The position numbers and the translations under genes were made by a program. A stretch of 64,000 nt of DNA from contig NZ_CP137134.1 of NCBI RefSeq assembly GCF_033095785.1, positions 496,001 to 560,000 on the forward strand, given 5' to 3'. This document shows positions 44,939 to 54,100 of this stretch, one piece after another. The DNA comes from Nitrosospira sp. Is2. GTDB lineage: Bacteria > Pseudomonadota > Gammaproteobacteria > Burkholderiales > Nitrosomonadaceae. The first letter of the stretch is position 1. Every line of letters starts with the position of its first letter. The notes beneath the pieces are model-generated. The model was given only the letters and a program-made list of their open reading frames with translations, did not search any database and was not told where the DNA came from.

Positions 44939-46606
44939 TTGATTACTACCGCTAACGTCACGATGCAATTCGGGGCACGACCCCTGTTCGAAAATGTTTC
45001 GGTCAAATTCGGTGACAGCAACCGTTACGGATTGATCGGCGCCAATGGCTGCGGCAAGTCGACCTTCATGAAAATACTGGGAGGCGACCTGGACCCGACC
45101 TCGGGCAATGTCAGCGTTGACGCCGGCGAACGTGTGGGCAAGTTGCGCCAGGATCAGTTCGCCTTCGAGCACTGCTTGGTGATCGACACCGTAATGATGG
45201 GGCACGCCGAGTTGTGGCGGGTGAAAGAGGAGCGGGACGCGATCTATGCGAACCCCGATGCCACCGAAGCCGACTACATGCACGCCGCCGATCTGGAGGC
45301 GCACTTCGCCGAGCTGGACGGTTACTCCGCCGAGGCGCGCGCAGGTGAACTGCTGTTGGGAGTGGGTATCCCGCTTTCACAACACCAGGGCTTGATGAGC
45401 GCAATCGCACCCGGCTTCAAGCTGCGCATATTGCTGGCACAAGCGTTGTTTGCCGATCCCGAGATTCTGCTGCTGGATGAACCGACGAACAACCTTGATA
45501 TCAACACCATTCGCTGGCTGGAAGATGTTATCAACGCGAGCAGGAGCACAATCGTTATCATTTCCCATGACCGACATTTTCTTAATAGCGTCTGCACGCA
45601 TATGGCGGATCTGGATTACGGCGAGATCCGCATCTACCCCGGAAATTACGACGACTACATGATCGCTTCCACTCAGGTGCGCGAACGCATGGTGGCTGAC
45701 AATGCCAAGAAGAAAACGCAGATCGCGGAGCTGCAATCGTTCGTCAGCCGGTTTTCCGCCAATGCCTCCAAGGCACGGCAGGCCACCAGTCGGGCACGGC
45801 AGATCGAGAAGATAAAGCTGGAGGATATCAAGCCTTCCAGCCGCCAGTACCCATACATCCGGTTCGAGATGGATGAGCGCGAAAAATTGCACCGCCTGGC
45901 GGTATCCGTGCAAAGCATCAGCAAGCAGTTTCCGGGTATGGAAAAACCGCTGTTCCACAAGTTCAGTCTCAATGTGGAAGCAGGGGAGAAGATCGCGATT
46001 ATCGGCCCCAACGGCATCGGCAAGACCACCCTGCTGCGCACTATCGCTGCGGATATCGCGCCGGACGCAGGCGAGGTGAAGTGGGCGGAAAAGGCTCGCC
46101 CCGGCTATTTTGGGCAAGACCACGCGGACGATTTCGAGGAAGACATGTCGCTCACTGACTGGATGACGCAATGGCGGGGTGCAGGGGACGATGATCAGGC
46201 TGTGCGCAGCGTTCTTGGGAGACTGCTGTTTTCCGGCGACGAAGTAAAAAAATCGGTGAAAGTCATATCCGGGGGCGAGGAAGGACGAATGTTGTTTGGC
46301 AAGCTCATGCTGAAAAGAAACAATGTGCTGCTGATGGATGAGCCCACGAACCATCTCGATATGGAATCGATCGAGTCGCTCAATGCGGCGCTGGAGAAAT
46401 ACACGGGCACGTTGATCTTTGTTTCCCATGATCGGGAATTCGTTTCTTCGCTCGCGTCGCGTATTGTTGAAATGACATCGGATGGAATCACGGACTTCAA
46501 GGGTAACTACGAAGACTATCTGGGTGGCCAGGGCGTCGTGTCCGGTTCCGGCTTTAATAGCGGAAATCAGGCGCCAAAGGAAAAGGCGCGCATGTCGTCA
46601 AGATAA
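44939..46606 (+). CDS. ABC-F ATPase, YbiT/Uup-like
   Basis: 555 residues from a TTG start (MITTANVTMQFGARPLFENV). Two ABC domains: Walker A GANGCGKS (34-41) and GPNGIGKTT (356-364), with Walker B LLLDEPTNNLD and LLMDEPTNHLD. The first signature motif is degenerate (APGFKLRILLAQAL) while the second is SGGEEGRML; this combination is characteristic of YbiT. The linker (about 245-320) is helical and charged. No transmembrane part. It acts on the ribosome rather than in transport. Confidence 0.92.
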   Translation: MITTANVTMQFGARPLFENVSVKFGDSNRYGLIGANGCGKSTFMKILGGDLDPTSGNVSVDAGERVGKLRQDQFAFEHCLVIDTVMMGHAELWRVKEERDAIYANPDATEADYMHAADLEAHFAELDGYSAEARAGELLLGVGIPLSQHQGLMSAIAPGFKLRILLAQALFADPEILLLDEPTNNLDINTIRWLEDVINASRSTIVIISHDRHFLNSVCTHMADLDYGEIRIYPGNYDDYMIASTQVRERMVADNAKKKTQIAELQSFVSRFSANASKARQATSRARQIEKIKLEDIKPSSRQYPYIRFEMDEREKLHRLAVSVQSISKQFPGMEKPLFHKFSLNVEAGEKIAIIGPNGIGKTTLLRTIAADIAPDAGEVKWAEKARPGYFGQDHADDFEEDMSLTDWMTQWRGAGDDDQAVRSVLGRLLFSGDEVKKSVKVISGGEEGRMLFGKLMLKRNNVLLMDEPTNHLDMESIESLNAALEKYTGTLIFVSHDREFVSSLASRIVEMTSDGITDFKGNYEDYLGGQGVVSGSGFNSGNQAPKEKARMSSR

Positions 46607-46677
46607 TCACGCGCTCTGCAAAAAAGGAGAAGACCGCGGAAACGAAATCCAGGGAATAGAGGGGACTTGAAGTGAGA

Positions 46678-47262
46678 TCAACGGTCCGAGAGCAGCGCGC
46701 GGTAACGCCCCCAGTCGAAACAGGGGCCGGGGTCGGTCTTGCGCCCCGGCGCGACATCTGAGTGCCCGGCTATCTCCACAATAGGATAGCGCTGTTGTAG
46801 CGCACGGGTCAGCGCCGCCAGCGAAGCGTACTGAATGTCGGTAAACGGAACGCTGTCGCTCCCCTCCAGCTCTATACCGATCGAATAATCGTTGCACCGG
46901 CTCCTGCCCTGCCAGCAGGATTCACCTGCATGCCACGCGCGCTTCTCGCACGGAACGAACTGAATGGTTTCGCCATTCCGGCGTATGAAAAAGTGAGCTG
47001 AAACCTTGAGTCCGCATATGGACCGATAATAGGGATGCGTGTCGGGCTCGATCCGGTTGGTGAAGAGATCAATCACCCCATCGCCGCCAAACTCATCCGG
47101 CGGGAGGCTGATGTTGTGGATGACCAGCAGGTTTATTTCACACCCGGGCGGGCGCTCATCAAAATTGGGAGAAGGAATAAAGCGGACGTTGCTCGGGCAA
47201 ATCGCTGGATCAGTCTGCATTTGATCAACCTGCATTTTGATCGGCTTGCCGTTGCATTCCAC
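46678..47262 (-). CDS. ampD: 1,6-anhydro-N-acetylmuramyl-L-alanine amidase AmpD
   Basis: Up to 194 residues; ATG codons at 47262, 47235 and 47220 are possible starts. It is the cytoplasmic zinc amidase that splits the peptide from anhydro-muropeptides during wall recycling. Zinc ligand His in LLVIHNISLP, then SAHFFIRRNGETIQFVP, KRAWHAGES and the second zinc His and Asp in IAGHSDVAPGRKTDPGP fit the family throughout. Located next to a PP0621-type gene, 24 bp upstream, which is its usual neighbour. Confidence 0.95.
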   Translation of the reverse strand: MECNGKPIKMQVDQMQTDPAICPSNVRFIPSPNFDERPPGCEINLLVIHNISLPPDEFGGDGVIDLFTNRIEPDTHPYYRSICGLKVSAHFFIRRNGETIQFVPCEKRAWHAGESCWQGRSRCNDYSIGIELEGSDSVPFTDIQYASLAALTRALQQRYPIVEIAGHSDVAPGRKTDPGPCFDWGRYRALLSDR

Positions 47263-47286
47263 CCACCTATCGACACTCCAGGTTTT

Positions 47287-47523
47287 TTATAACTTCAGGT
47301 GCAGGCGGCGATGCTCATCGCTACAAAAAAATTCCCCTTCGGATGTGATGCTTTCACTCCTCGGCAGATGTACGCCACAGTGGACGCACCGAACCATATC
47401 CTCTCCCTCCAGGGAGCGCGGCTCCTCATGCGCTTCTTCACGCTTTTTGAGCGACCGTCGGTAGCTTCTTATTATCCAGAAAACAACGACGATAATAAGA
47501 GCGAAGAAAAGAATTCTACCCAC
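47287..47523 (-). CDS. PP0621-family small membrane protein with Cys pair
   Basis: 78 residues. N-terminal transmembrane helix (ILFFALIIVVVFWIIRSY), a charged linker, then a zinc-ribbon-like end: CVHCGVHLPRSESI and FFCSDEHRRLHL. The family is named after PP0621 and its role is unknown; the combination of one helix and a Cys-x2-Cys ... Cys-x3-His end suggests a membrane-bound metal or RNA contact (inference). It is 24 bp upstream of ampD and probably in the same transcript. Confidence 0.85.
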   Translation of the reverse strand: MGRILFFALIIVVVFWIIRSYRRSLKKREEAHEEPRSLEGEDMVRCVHCGVHLPRSESITSEGEFFCSDEHRRLHLKL

Positions 47524-47806
47524 GGTATTGTTTCCGTTGCCGCATCAGAATTGGGCGCACCTACTGCTAAGCAGAAGACTTTGCATTCTACCGACTGCGC
47601 AGAACGGTGCAAGTCATAACGGACGGATCTTCCGGGAACGGGGTAAGGCTGAAATAACATGACGCTTTCGGAACCGGCGCTGCGGCCCGGCCATGGCTCC
47701 CGGAACCTGTGGGTAACCGCTGCCACGTCCTCCGGTTTTCCGCAATCGAATCCCGGAATCCCGGCATGCCCGGGAAAAACCTGCTTGAAAGTGATCCCTA
47801 TGAAAC

Positions 47807-47884
<78 letters not shown>

Positions 47885-48041
47885 AATTGACCGTGCTGTT
47901 TACATGCGCCCGAGATAATCGCTTCCTGCGCGTGGGCAGCAATTGTACGCAGGAAGGGATTTCCGGGCAATTCAAATTTCCTTCCGGGCCGCGGGAAACG
48001 TTTGTGAGTTCAACCATTCTCCGTCCCTATTTGCTGAGCGG

Positions 48042-49010
48042 CTAATAATTTCTTGCTACTGCAAAAGTGCTGAGCTGTAACAGGCATTCCTTGTAATCGG
48101 AATCGGGCAATGACGCGATCGTTCTGGATGCAGTTTCGGATTCGGATTGCGCCCGCTGCCGGGCGTAATCCAGTGCGCCGGTCTGCTGGATGACGTCCAG
48201 GATGGGCTGAAAGCCTCCCTCGCCGCCCTTCTCTATCGCGTTGCGTATTATTGCAGCCTGGGCGCTCGATCCCGCTTTCATGGCATAGATGAGCGGCAGG
48301 GTGGGCTTGCCTTCGGCCAGGTCATCGCCCAGATTCTTGCCCGTTTCCTGATAATCCCCCGAGTAGTCCAGCATGTCATCCGTCAACTGAAATGCTGTGC
48401 CGAGATGCATCCCGTAAGCGGCAATCGCCTCCTCCTCCGCCATGGTGGCGTTGCCCAGGATTGCCCCCAGACGGGTTGCCGCCTCGAACAGTTTCGCGGT
48501 TTTATAACGGATCACGCGCAGATAGTTCTCCTCATCCACGTCAGGGTCGCGGCAGTTGAGCAACTGCAATACCTCGCCCTCCGCGATCGTATTCGTGGCA
48601 TCGGCCAGCACCCGCATGACGCGCATGCTGTCCACCTCGACCATCATCTGGAATGCGCGTGAATATAAAAAATCTCCGACCAGCACACTGGCGGAATTGC
48701 CGAACAGGGCATTTGCCGTCGCCTTGCTGCGCCGCAATTCGGACGCGTCGACGACGTCGTCGTGCAGCAACGTGGCGGTATGGATGAATTCGACGATGGC
48801 GGCAAGATTGTAGTGATGCTTGCCAGCGTAGTTGAATGCACCGGCCGAGAGAATTACCAGCGCGGGCCGCAGGCGTTTTCCCCCGCTATTGATAATGTAT
48901 TCGCTTACCTGGCGGATGAGCGCCACATCGGAGTAGAGTTTCTCGCGGATAACAGTATCCACCGCGACCATATCCTGGGCGATAAGGCTTCTGATACGTT
49001 CAATCGACAC
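48042..49010 (-). CDS. ispB: Octaprenyl (polyprenyl) diphosphate synthase
   Basis: 322 residues. Chain-length-determining trans-prenyltransferase making the ubiquinone side chain. First Asp-rich motif DDVVD at 84-88, second DDMLD at 211-215, substrate loop GGKRLRPAL at 43-51. LLHDDVVDASELRR and GDFLYSRAF match IspB. It is upstream of, and divergent from, the L21 gene, a very common arrangement in proteobacteria. Confidence 0.95.
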   Translation of the reverse strand: MSIERIRSLIAQDMVAVDTVIREKLYSDVALIRQVSEYIINSGGKRLRPALVILSAGAFNYAGKHHYNLAAIVEFIHTATLLHDDVVDASELRRSKATANALFGNSASVLVGDFLYSRAFQMMVEVDSMRVMRVLADATNTIAEGEVLQLLNCRDPDVDEENYLRVIRYKTAKLFEAATRLGAILGNATMAEEEAIAAYGMHLGTAFQLTDDMLDYSGDYQETGKNLGDDLAEGKPTLPLIYAMKAGSSAQAAIIRNAIEKGGEGGFQPILDVIQQTGALDYARQRAQSESETASRTIASLPDSDYKECLLQLSTFAVARNY

Positions 49011-49119
49011 AGAGGTTCCCGCAAAAAAGGTGCCATGGTAGAAACGTCACCGCCAGTATGTCAAGCCGCTAACTGGAGTAACCCGCTATTGTGACACAAA
49101 ACTCATTCGCAACAGAACT

Positions 49120-49148
49120 TTGACCTAATCAAGGGGGTAATGTATAAT
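49120..49148 (+). promoter_or_regulatory. Sigma-70 promoter of rplU-rpmA
   Basis: TTGACC (49120-49125), a 17-base spacer and a perfect TATAAT (49143-49148). It lies 69 bases upstream of the rplU ATG and on the correct strand; strong ribosomal-protein promoters of this type are expected here. Confidence 0.88.
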
Positions 49149-49216
49149 TGTCGTTTACCTTTTTCAGGTACTTTTTTCCAGGTACTTTGGCCACTTACGT
49201 AAGAGAAAGAATTCAA

Positions 49217-49528
49217 ATGTATGCAATTATAAAAACGGGCGGCAAGCAATACCGCGTCGAGAACGGGCTAAAGCTCAAGATTGAACAGATACCTGCAGAT
49301 ATAGGTAGCGAAGTTGTGATCGACCAGGTGTTATTGATCTCGGATGGCGACAATATTTCAATGGGCAAGCCTGTGTTGAGCGGCGCCTCGGTGACCGCCA
49401 CCGTGCTGAAACAGGGCAGGCACGACAAGATACGCATTTTCAAAATGCGGCGGCGCAAACACTATCAGAAACATCAAGGACACCGGCAGAATTACACCGA
49501 AATTGAGATCAAAGATATTTCGGCATAG
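49217..49528 (+). CDS. rplU: 50S ribosomal protein L21
   Basis: 103 residues from ATG 49217 (MYAIIKTGGKQYRVENG); the frame is open to 49148 but the family start is unmistakable. The ribosomal fold is complete, ending in FKMRRRKHYQKHQGHRQNYT and EIEIKDISA. It binds 23S rRNA. First gene of the rplU-rpmA unit. Confidence 0.98.
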   Translation: MYAIIKTGGKQYRVENGLKLKIEQIPADIGSEVVIDQVLLISDGDNISMGKPVLSGASVTATVLKQGRHDKIRIFKMRRRKHYQKHQGHRQNYTEIEIKDISA

Positions 49529-49540
49529 GGAGAGCTTAGC

Positions 49541-49813
49541 ATGGCACACAAAAAAGCAGGCGGCAGTTCACGGAACGGACGTGATTCAAATTCGAAACGC
49601 CTGGGCGTGAAAAGCTACGGTGGAGAACTCATCTCCGCTGGAAGCATTATCATCCGCCAGCGCGGAACCAAGGTCCATGCCGGAGAAAATGTTGGCATGG
49701 GCAAGGATCATACTTTGTTCGCCAAGGTCACCGGTACAGTAAATTTTGGGATGAAAGGTGCGCAGCAGCGTAAAATAGTCAGTATCCACCCGGTCGAGTC
49801 AAGCACGCTCTGA
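49541..49813 (+). CDS. rpmA: 50S ribosomal protein L27
   Basis: 90 residues starting MAHKKAGGSSRNGRDSNSKR, the conserved N terminus that reaches the peptidyl-transferase centre. GSIIIRQRGTKVHAG and FAKVTGTVNF follow. It lies 12 bp after rplU with GGGAGA before the start. No N-terminal cleavable extension as in Firmicutes. Confidence 0.98.
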   Translation: MAHKKAGGSSRNGRDSNSKRLGVKSYGGELISAGSIIIRQRGTKVHAGENVGMGKDHTLFAKVTGTVNFGMKGAQQRKIVSIHPVESSTL

Positions 49814-49880
49814 ATCGTTCCCCGCAGCCCCAGTACTTGTTCTTGTCCAGATATAGTTTTTCCAGGAACCACCGCGAAAG

Positions 49881-49908
49881 AGCCCTGTCGATCTGATAGG
49901 GCTTTTTT
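49881..49908 (+). terminator. Intrinsic terminator after rpmA
   Basis: AGCCCT (49881-49886) pairs with AGGGCT (49898-49903), with further inner pairs, followed by TTTTT from 49904. It lies between rpmA and obgE, so obgE may depend partly on read-through or its own promoter. Confidence 0.88.
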
Positions 49909-49939
49909 GTTTTCAGCCTGATAAGCGGGACAAGATGCG

Positions 49940-51010
49940 ATGAAATACATAGATGAAGCACTGATCCATGTCACCGCCGGCAAAGGCGGAGATGGCGTCG
50001 CCAGTTTCCGGCGCGAAAAGTACATCCCCAAAGGCGGCCCCTCCGGGGGCGATGGCGGGCGCGGCGGAAGCATTTTTGCCATTGCCGATCGCAATATCAA
50101 TACGCTGGTAGATTACCGCTTCGCCCGCGAACATCGGGCAAAAAAGGGCGAGAACGGGCGCGGCTCGGACTGCTACGGCAAGGGGGCCGAAGACATCGTC
50201 TTGCGGATGCCAGTAGGCACCGTAATCTCAAACGCGGCTACGGGGGAAGTGATTGCCGATCTGGCGGGGCATGAACAAACGGTTTTGCTGGCCAAGGGTG
50301 GCACAGGCGGCCTTGGCAACCTGCATTTCAAGTCCAGCATTAACCGTACGCCACGTCAATTTACCCTTGGTGAACCCGGAGAGGAATTCGATCTTAAACT
50401 CGAACTCAAGGTTTTGGCGGATGTAGGGCTCCTCGGAATGCCAAACGCGGGTAAATCGACCCTTATTCGTGCTGTCTCCGCTGCGCGCCCAAAAGTGGCC
50501 GATTACCCCTTTACCACCATGCATCCGAATCTGGGCGTGGTGCGCGTAGACCAGAATCGGAGCTTCGTGATGGCCGATATCCCCGGTCTGATCGAAGGCG
50601 CGGCAGAAGGCGCAGGGCTGGGACACCGCTTCCTAAAGCATCTTGCCCGCACGCGTCTGCTGTTGCATGTCGTTGATATCGCGCCGCTGGATGAAAATGT
50701 CGATCCGGTGCGCGAAGCCAAAGCCATCGTCAAGGAACTGAAGAAGTATGACGAATCGCTTTATCGCAAACCGCGCTGGCTGGTCCTCAATAAAGCTGAT
50801 CTGTTGAATGAGCAAGAGCGGGATAAGGCTGGCAAGAAATTCCTCCGCGAACTCCTGTGGAAAGGCAAAAGCTTCCTCATTTCGGCGGTAACGGGGGAAG
50901 GTTGCAGGGAACTGACTTATGCAATCATGGAATATCTGGAGCAGGAATCAGCAGGCGCAAATGAGGAACATGCACCATCGGGCGAATATCTGCAGAACCC
51001 ATCGCCATAG
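49940..51010 (+). CDS. obgE: Obg/CgtA GTPase
   Basis: 356 residues. The N-terminal glycine-rich Obg fold (GGDGVASFRREKYIPKGGPS, GGDGGRGGSI) is followed by the G domain: P-loop GMPNAGKST at 166-174, DIPGLIEGA, and LNKADLL. The usual acidic C-terminal tail is short here. It acts in 50S maturation and the stringent response. Follows the L21-L27 genes in the typical order. Confidence 0.96.
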   Translation: MKYIDEALIHVTAGKGGDGVASFRREKYIPKGGPSGGDGGRGGSIFAIADRNINTLVDYRFAREHRAKKGENGRGSDCYGKGAEDIVLRMPVGTVISNAATGEVIADLAGHEQTVLLAKGGTGGLGNLHFKSSINRTPRQFTLGEPGEEFDLKLELKVLADVGLLGMPNAGKSTLIRAVSAARPKVADYPFTTMHPNLGVVRVDQNRSFVMADIPGLIEGAAEGAGLGHRFLKHLARTRLLLHVVDIAPLDENVDPVREAKAIVKELKKYDESLYRKPRWLVLNKADLLNEQERDKAGKKFLRELLWKGKSFLISAVTGEGCRELTYAIMEYLEQESAGANEEHAPSGEYLQNPSP

Positions 51011-51163
51011 GCTGTTCATAAACAGAAGCACAACGATTATACTACTCAGGCCTTTCATTTGAGCGCGGCCCTCGCCGGAATCCACCCCACGTACATTCGC
51101 CACAGAATTTGCGCTACCACGCATCATCACACTGTCTCAGCGTAAAACTCAGCGTAAAACATC

Positions 51164-52282
51164 ATGCAATCCATCTTGAAAAGCGCCCGGCGCATCGTCG
51201 TTAAAGTGGGCAGCAGTCTGGTAACAAACCAGGGACAAGGACTGGATCACGCGGCACTTGCGCGCTGGGCGGAGCAAATCGCCAAACTCAAGGCAATGGG
51301 CAAGGAGGTCGTGCTGGTTTCTTCCGGCGCAATTGCGGAAGGCATGCAACGGTTGGGCTGGAAAAAACGTCCGCATGCCTTACACGAACTGCAGGCCGCG
51401 GCCGCCGTCGGACAAATGGGGGTCGTACAGGCTTACGAATCCTGCTTCCGCAGCCACGAATTGCATGCGGCGCAGGTGCTCCTTACGCATGAGGACCTGG
51501 CTGACCGCAAACGCTACCTGAATGCACGTTCAACCCTGACCACCCTGCTAAGCCTCAATGTCATTCCGGTAATCAATGAAAATGATACGGTCGCGACCGA
51601 CGAGATCCGCTTCGGCGATAACGACACCCTAGCGGCGCTGGTCACCAACCTGATCGAAGCCGACGTGCTGGTGATTCTCACCGATCAGGGAGGATTATTC
51701 ACAGCGGACCCGCGCAAGGATACGCAAGCCACGCTGGTGGAACACGCGAAGGCCGGCGACCCTGCCATTGAAGCCATGGCAGGCGGCGCCGGCAGCGAGA
51801 TCGGGCGCGGGGGCATGCTGACAAAAGTGCTGGCGGCAAAGCGGGCTGCGCGCAGCGGCGCCCACACGGTGATTGCATCCGGTCATGAAACAGACGTTCT
51901 GATTTCCCTCGCGCAAGGCCAGCTGATCGGAACCCAGCTGTTGGCGGATACCATGACGCTGGCGGCCCGGAAACAATGGCTGGCCGACCATTTGCAACTG
52001 CGCGGCAATGTGACCCTGGATGAGGGAGCGGTTAACGCGCTTGCCGCCGGCGGAAAGAGCCTGTTGCCCATAGGCGTCATGGATGTCAGCGGCAACTTCG
52101 AGCGCGGCGAAGCAATCGGGTGCCTTGATACGGACGGAAAGGAAGTTGCCCGCGGACTCGTCAATTACAGCGCTGCCGAAACGAGGAAGATCCTTCGGCG
52201 CTCCAGCAGCGATATCGAAGCCCTCCTGGGTTACGTAGTTGAACCGGAACTCATACACCGGGATAATCTGGTTTTGCTCTAG
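51164..52282 (+). CDS. proB: Glutamate 5-kinase
   Basis: 372 residues. First step of proline synthesis, phosphorylating glutamate. The kinase domain carries KVGSSLVTNQGQ, VLVSSGAIAEGMQRLGW, INENDTVATDEIRFGDNDTL and GTGGMxTK-like GRGGMLTKVLAAKRA. The C-terminal PUA domain starts near 275 (LQLRGNVTLDEGAVNALAAG). Follows obgE with a gap of 153 bp. No proA is in the window. Confidence 0.96.
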   Translation: MQSILKSARRIVVKVGSSLVTNQGQGLDHAALARWAEQIAKLKAMGKEVVLVSSGAIAEGMQRLGWKKRPHALHELQAAAAVGQMGVVQAYESCFRSHELHAAQVLLTHEDLADRKRYLNARSTLTTLLSLNVIPVINENDTVATDEIRFGDNDTLAALVTNLIEADVLVILTDQGGLFTADPRKDTQATLVEHAKAGDPAIEAMAGGAGSEIGRGGMLTKVLAAKRAARSGAHTVIASGHETDVLISLAQGQLIGTQLLADTMTLAARKQWLADHLQLRGNVTLDEGAVNALAAGGKSLLPIGVMDVSGNFERGEAIGCLDTDGKEVARGLVNYSAAETRKILRRSSSDIEALLGYVVEPELIHRDNLVLL

Positions 52283-52289
52283 TGAACTT

Positions 52290-52326
52290 TTGACGAACCT
52301 CTCAACAAATCCTCCCCGGAGCGCGT
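52290..52326. repeat. Dispersed 37-base repeat, copy 2
   Basis: TTGACGAACCTCTCAACAAA followed by TCCTCCCCGGAGCGCGT. It matches the copy at 33434-33470 at 31 of 37 positions and lies 8 bases after the proB stop. Confidence 0.6.
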
Positions 52327-52393
52327 GGGAATTATTCAAAGGTTCCGGGACTCACATACAATATCTCGAAACGACATTGCCTGAGGAGATTCA

Positions 52394-52735
52394 ATGAAAC
52401 CGCTTACCCCAATTGACGATCACTTTTCGTCCAGCCCGCAAATTGATGTTGATGACCTGGCGGAGATTAAAGCAGCTGGTTTTAAAAGTGTCATCTGCAA
52501 CCGGCCGGATGACGAGGACGGGGGCGCCCATGCCGACCATGCGCTGCTCGAATCTACAGCAAGGACGCTCGGTCTTGAGTTTTTTTATTTGCCGGTCGTG
52601 CCTGGGCAAATAACCGATGAGCATGTGTCCGAATTCAAGACAGCCATGGAAACGCTCCCGGGGCCCGTTCTGGGCTATTGCCGTCTGGGGATGCGAGCTA
52701 AAACGCTTTATCAGAGAGCAAACGCTACCGCCTGA
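52394..52735 (+). CDS. DUF442 (TIGR01244-type) phosphatase-like protein of sulfur metabolism
   Basis: 113 residues, preceded by GAGGAG. The fold is a small dual-specificity-phosphatase-like domain: FSSSPQIDVDDLAEIKAAGF and SVICNRPDDEDGG at the N terminus, and the catalytic loop YCRLGMRA with Cys96 and Arg101. Members are often joined to, or next to, ETHE1-type persulfide dioxygenases and are called sulfur transferases. Here the dioxygenase gene lies 54 bp downstream, so a role in sulfide or persulfide handling is inferred from context. About the usual length. Confidence 0.85.
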   Translation: MKPLTPIDDHFSSSPQIDVDDLAEIKAAGFKSVICNRPDDEDGGAHADHALLESTARTLGLEFFYLPVVPGQITDEHVSEFKTAMETLPGPVLGYCRLGMRAKTLYQRANATA

Positions 52736-52789
52736 GTCCGGCGGGCCAGCTCGCCCCAGATCCCCCAGGGCGAGATCATAAGGGACGTC

Positions 52790-53539
52790 ATGATCTTTCG
52801 TCAGCTGTTTGAGCCTTTGTCCAGCACGTATACCTATCTCCTCGGCTGCGAGGAAACCGGAGAGGCCGTACTGATCGATCCGGTGATAACGGCGCTGGAG
52901 CGGGATCTTGACGAAATCAAAAAGCTCGGAGTGACTCTTGCCTACAGCGTGGAGACGCATATCCACGCGGACCATATTACTGCCGCGCTTGAATTGAAAC
53001 GGATCTCGGGCAGCAAAATCGCCGGGCCCGCCTTCGACCGCCTCCCCTGCACGGAGTTTGGCATTGAAGAAGGAACACCCCTGCGCATTGGCAGCGTTGC
53101 GTTGCAACCACTCCATACGCCGGGTCATACAGACGGGCATTTTGCATACCTGTGCGACGACAGGGTATTCACCGGGGATGCGCTATTGATTGACGGGTGC
53201 GGACGGACGGACTTCCAGAACGGCAATGCGGAGACGCTATTCAGGAGCGTTACCGAAAAATTGTTTTCCCTACCGGATGACTGCCTGGTTTACCCCGCCC
53301 ACGACTACAACAGCCGGCGGGTTTCCTCGATAGCGCAGGAAAAAACGCGCAATTCCCGGCTCGGGAACAACCGCGCCCTTGAAGAGTTCAAGGACATCAT
53401 GGCGAACCTCAAGCTGGAGCCTCCGAAATTCATTGATTATGCCATGCAAGGCAACTGCCTGTGCGGCGTTTGCCCGGACGATCTGCCCGACAATTTGCAA
53501 AACTATTGCCGGCGCATGACCCAAAGTCCTCAAGGCTAG
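52790..53539 (+). CDS. ETHE1-like persulfide dioxygenase (MBL fold)
   Basis: 249 residues. It oxidises glutathione persulfide to sulfite with oxygen, using a mononuclear iron. The MBL motif is THIHADH with His57; the iron triad is predicted as His57, His113 (PGHTDGH) and Asp130 (TGDALLIDGCGRTDF). The GCGRTDFQNG stretch distinguishes ETHE1 from glyoxalase II. His171 is in YPAHDYN. The C-terminal tail has MQGNCLCGVCPDD with three Cys, which is not typical and may bind a metal or be redox-active. Paired with DUF442. Confidence 0.9.
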   Translation: MIFRQLFEPLSSTYTYLLGCEETGEAVLIDPVITALERDLDEIKKLGVTLAYSVETHIHADHITAALELKRISGSKIAGPAFDRLPCTEFGIEEGTPLRIGSVALQPLHTPGHTDGHFAYLCDDRVFTGDALLIDGCGRTDFQNGNAETLFRSVTEKLFSLPDDCLVYPAHDYNSRRVSSIAQEKTRNSRLGNNRALEEFKDIMANLKLEPPKFIDYAMQGNCLCGVCPDDLPDNLQNYCRRMTQSPQG

Positions 53540-53563
53540 TCTATCAGAGCCCAGGCTGATCCG

Positions 53564-54100
53564 TTAATACCGGACTGCCTTCGGGTGGCCTCCCGCTTTC
53601 AATGCCTGAACTGCCTCGTCCGCGTCTTTCACCATGCCTATCCCGAGCGGACAGAAATAATATCGATAGAGGGCGCGTTGCGCATAGTTCTGCTTGATAT
53701 TTTCCAGGTCCGACCATTTGCCCATTCTTGTCGGTGCCCACGACTCATCTTTGGCCCGGCCGTAAGCATAAACTTTCCTTTCGTTGGTCTGGCAACGTAT
53801 GCCTTCGTAGCTCACGTTCATCGCCCCCGCTGGCGATTTGACCACTAGGCTGTAGCGCACCACGCCATCCTCCCCCACACTAATGGACGAGCCATCGACG
53901 AAATGAAGATTTGTGCTCGCGGGACCAGCGTCGAACTCTAACAGGTTCTCCGATTTCGGATAGCTCGGCAGTTGCGCCTGTATTTCGACCCAGGGCTTTT
54001 CATTTTCGTACTCGTAATCCGAGCTTTTTTTGGGGCCGAAAAAAGCCGTAGCCGGCGCGGCCACCGAAAGAAGGCACAACAATATAAGCAGTCGCCTCAT
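53564..54100 (-). CDS. CNP1-like exported protein
   Basis: 178 residues with a signal peptide (LLILLCLLSVAAPATA). The domain contains WVEIQAQLPSYPKSENLLEF, YEGIRCQTNERKVYAYGRA and RMGKWSDLENIKQNYAQRAL, the pattern of CNP1-like proteins, which are limited largely to betaproteobacteria and are of unknown function. Its ATG overlaps the DUF3501 stop by one base (TAATG), so it is the last gene of the rubrerythrin operon. Confidence 0.85.
   Translation of the reverse strand: MRRLLILLCLLSVAAPATAFFGPKKSSDYEYENEKPWVEIQAQLPSYPKSENLLEFDAGPASTNLHFVDGSSISVGEDGVVRYSLVVKSPAGAMNVSYEGIRCQTNERKVYAYGRAKDESWAPTRMGKWSDLENIKQNYAQRALYRYYFCPLGIGMVKDADEAVQALKAGGHPKAVRY

Noticed and set aside
45377..46429. Minus-strand frame opposite the ABC-F gene
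   Set aside because: Antisense to well-conserved ABC motifs; no ribosome site.
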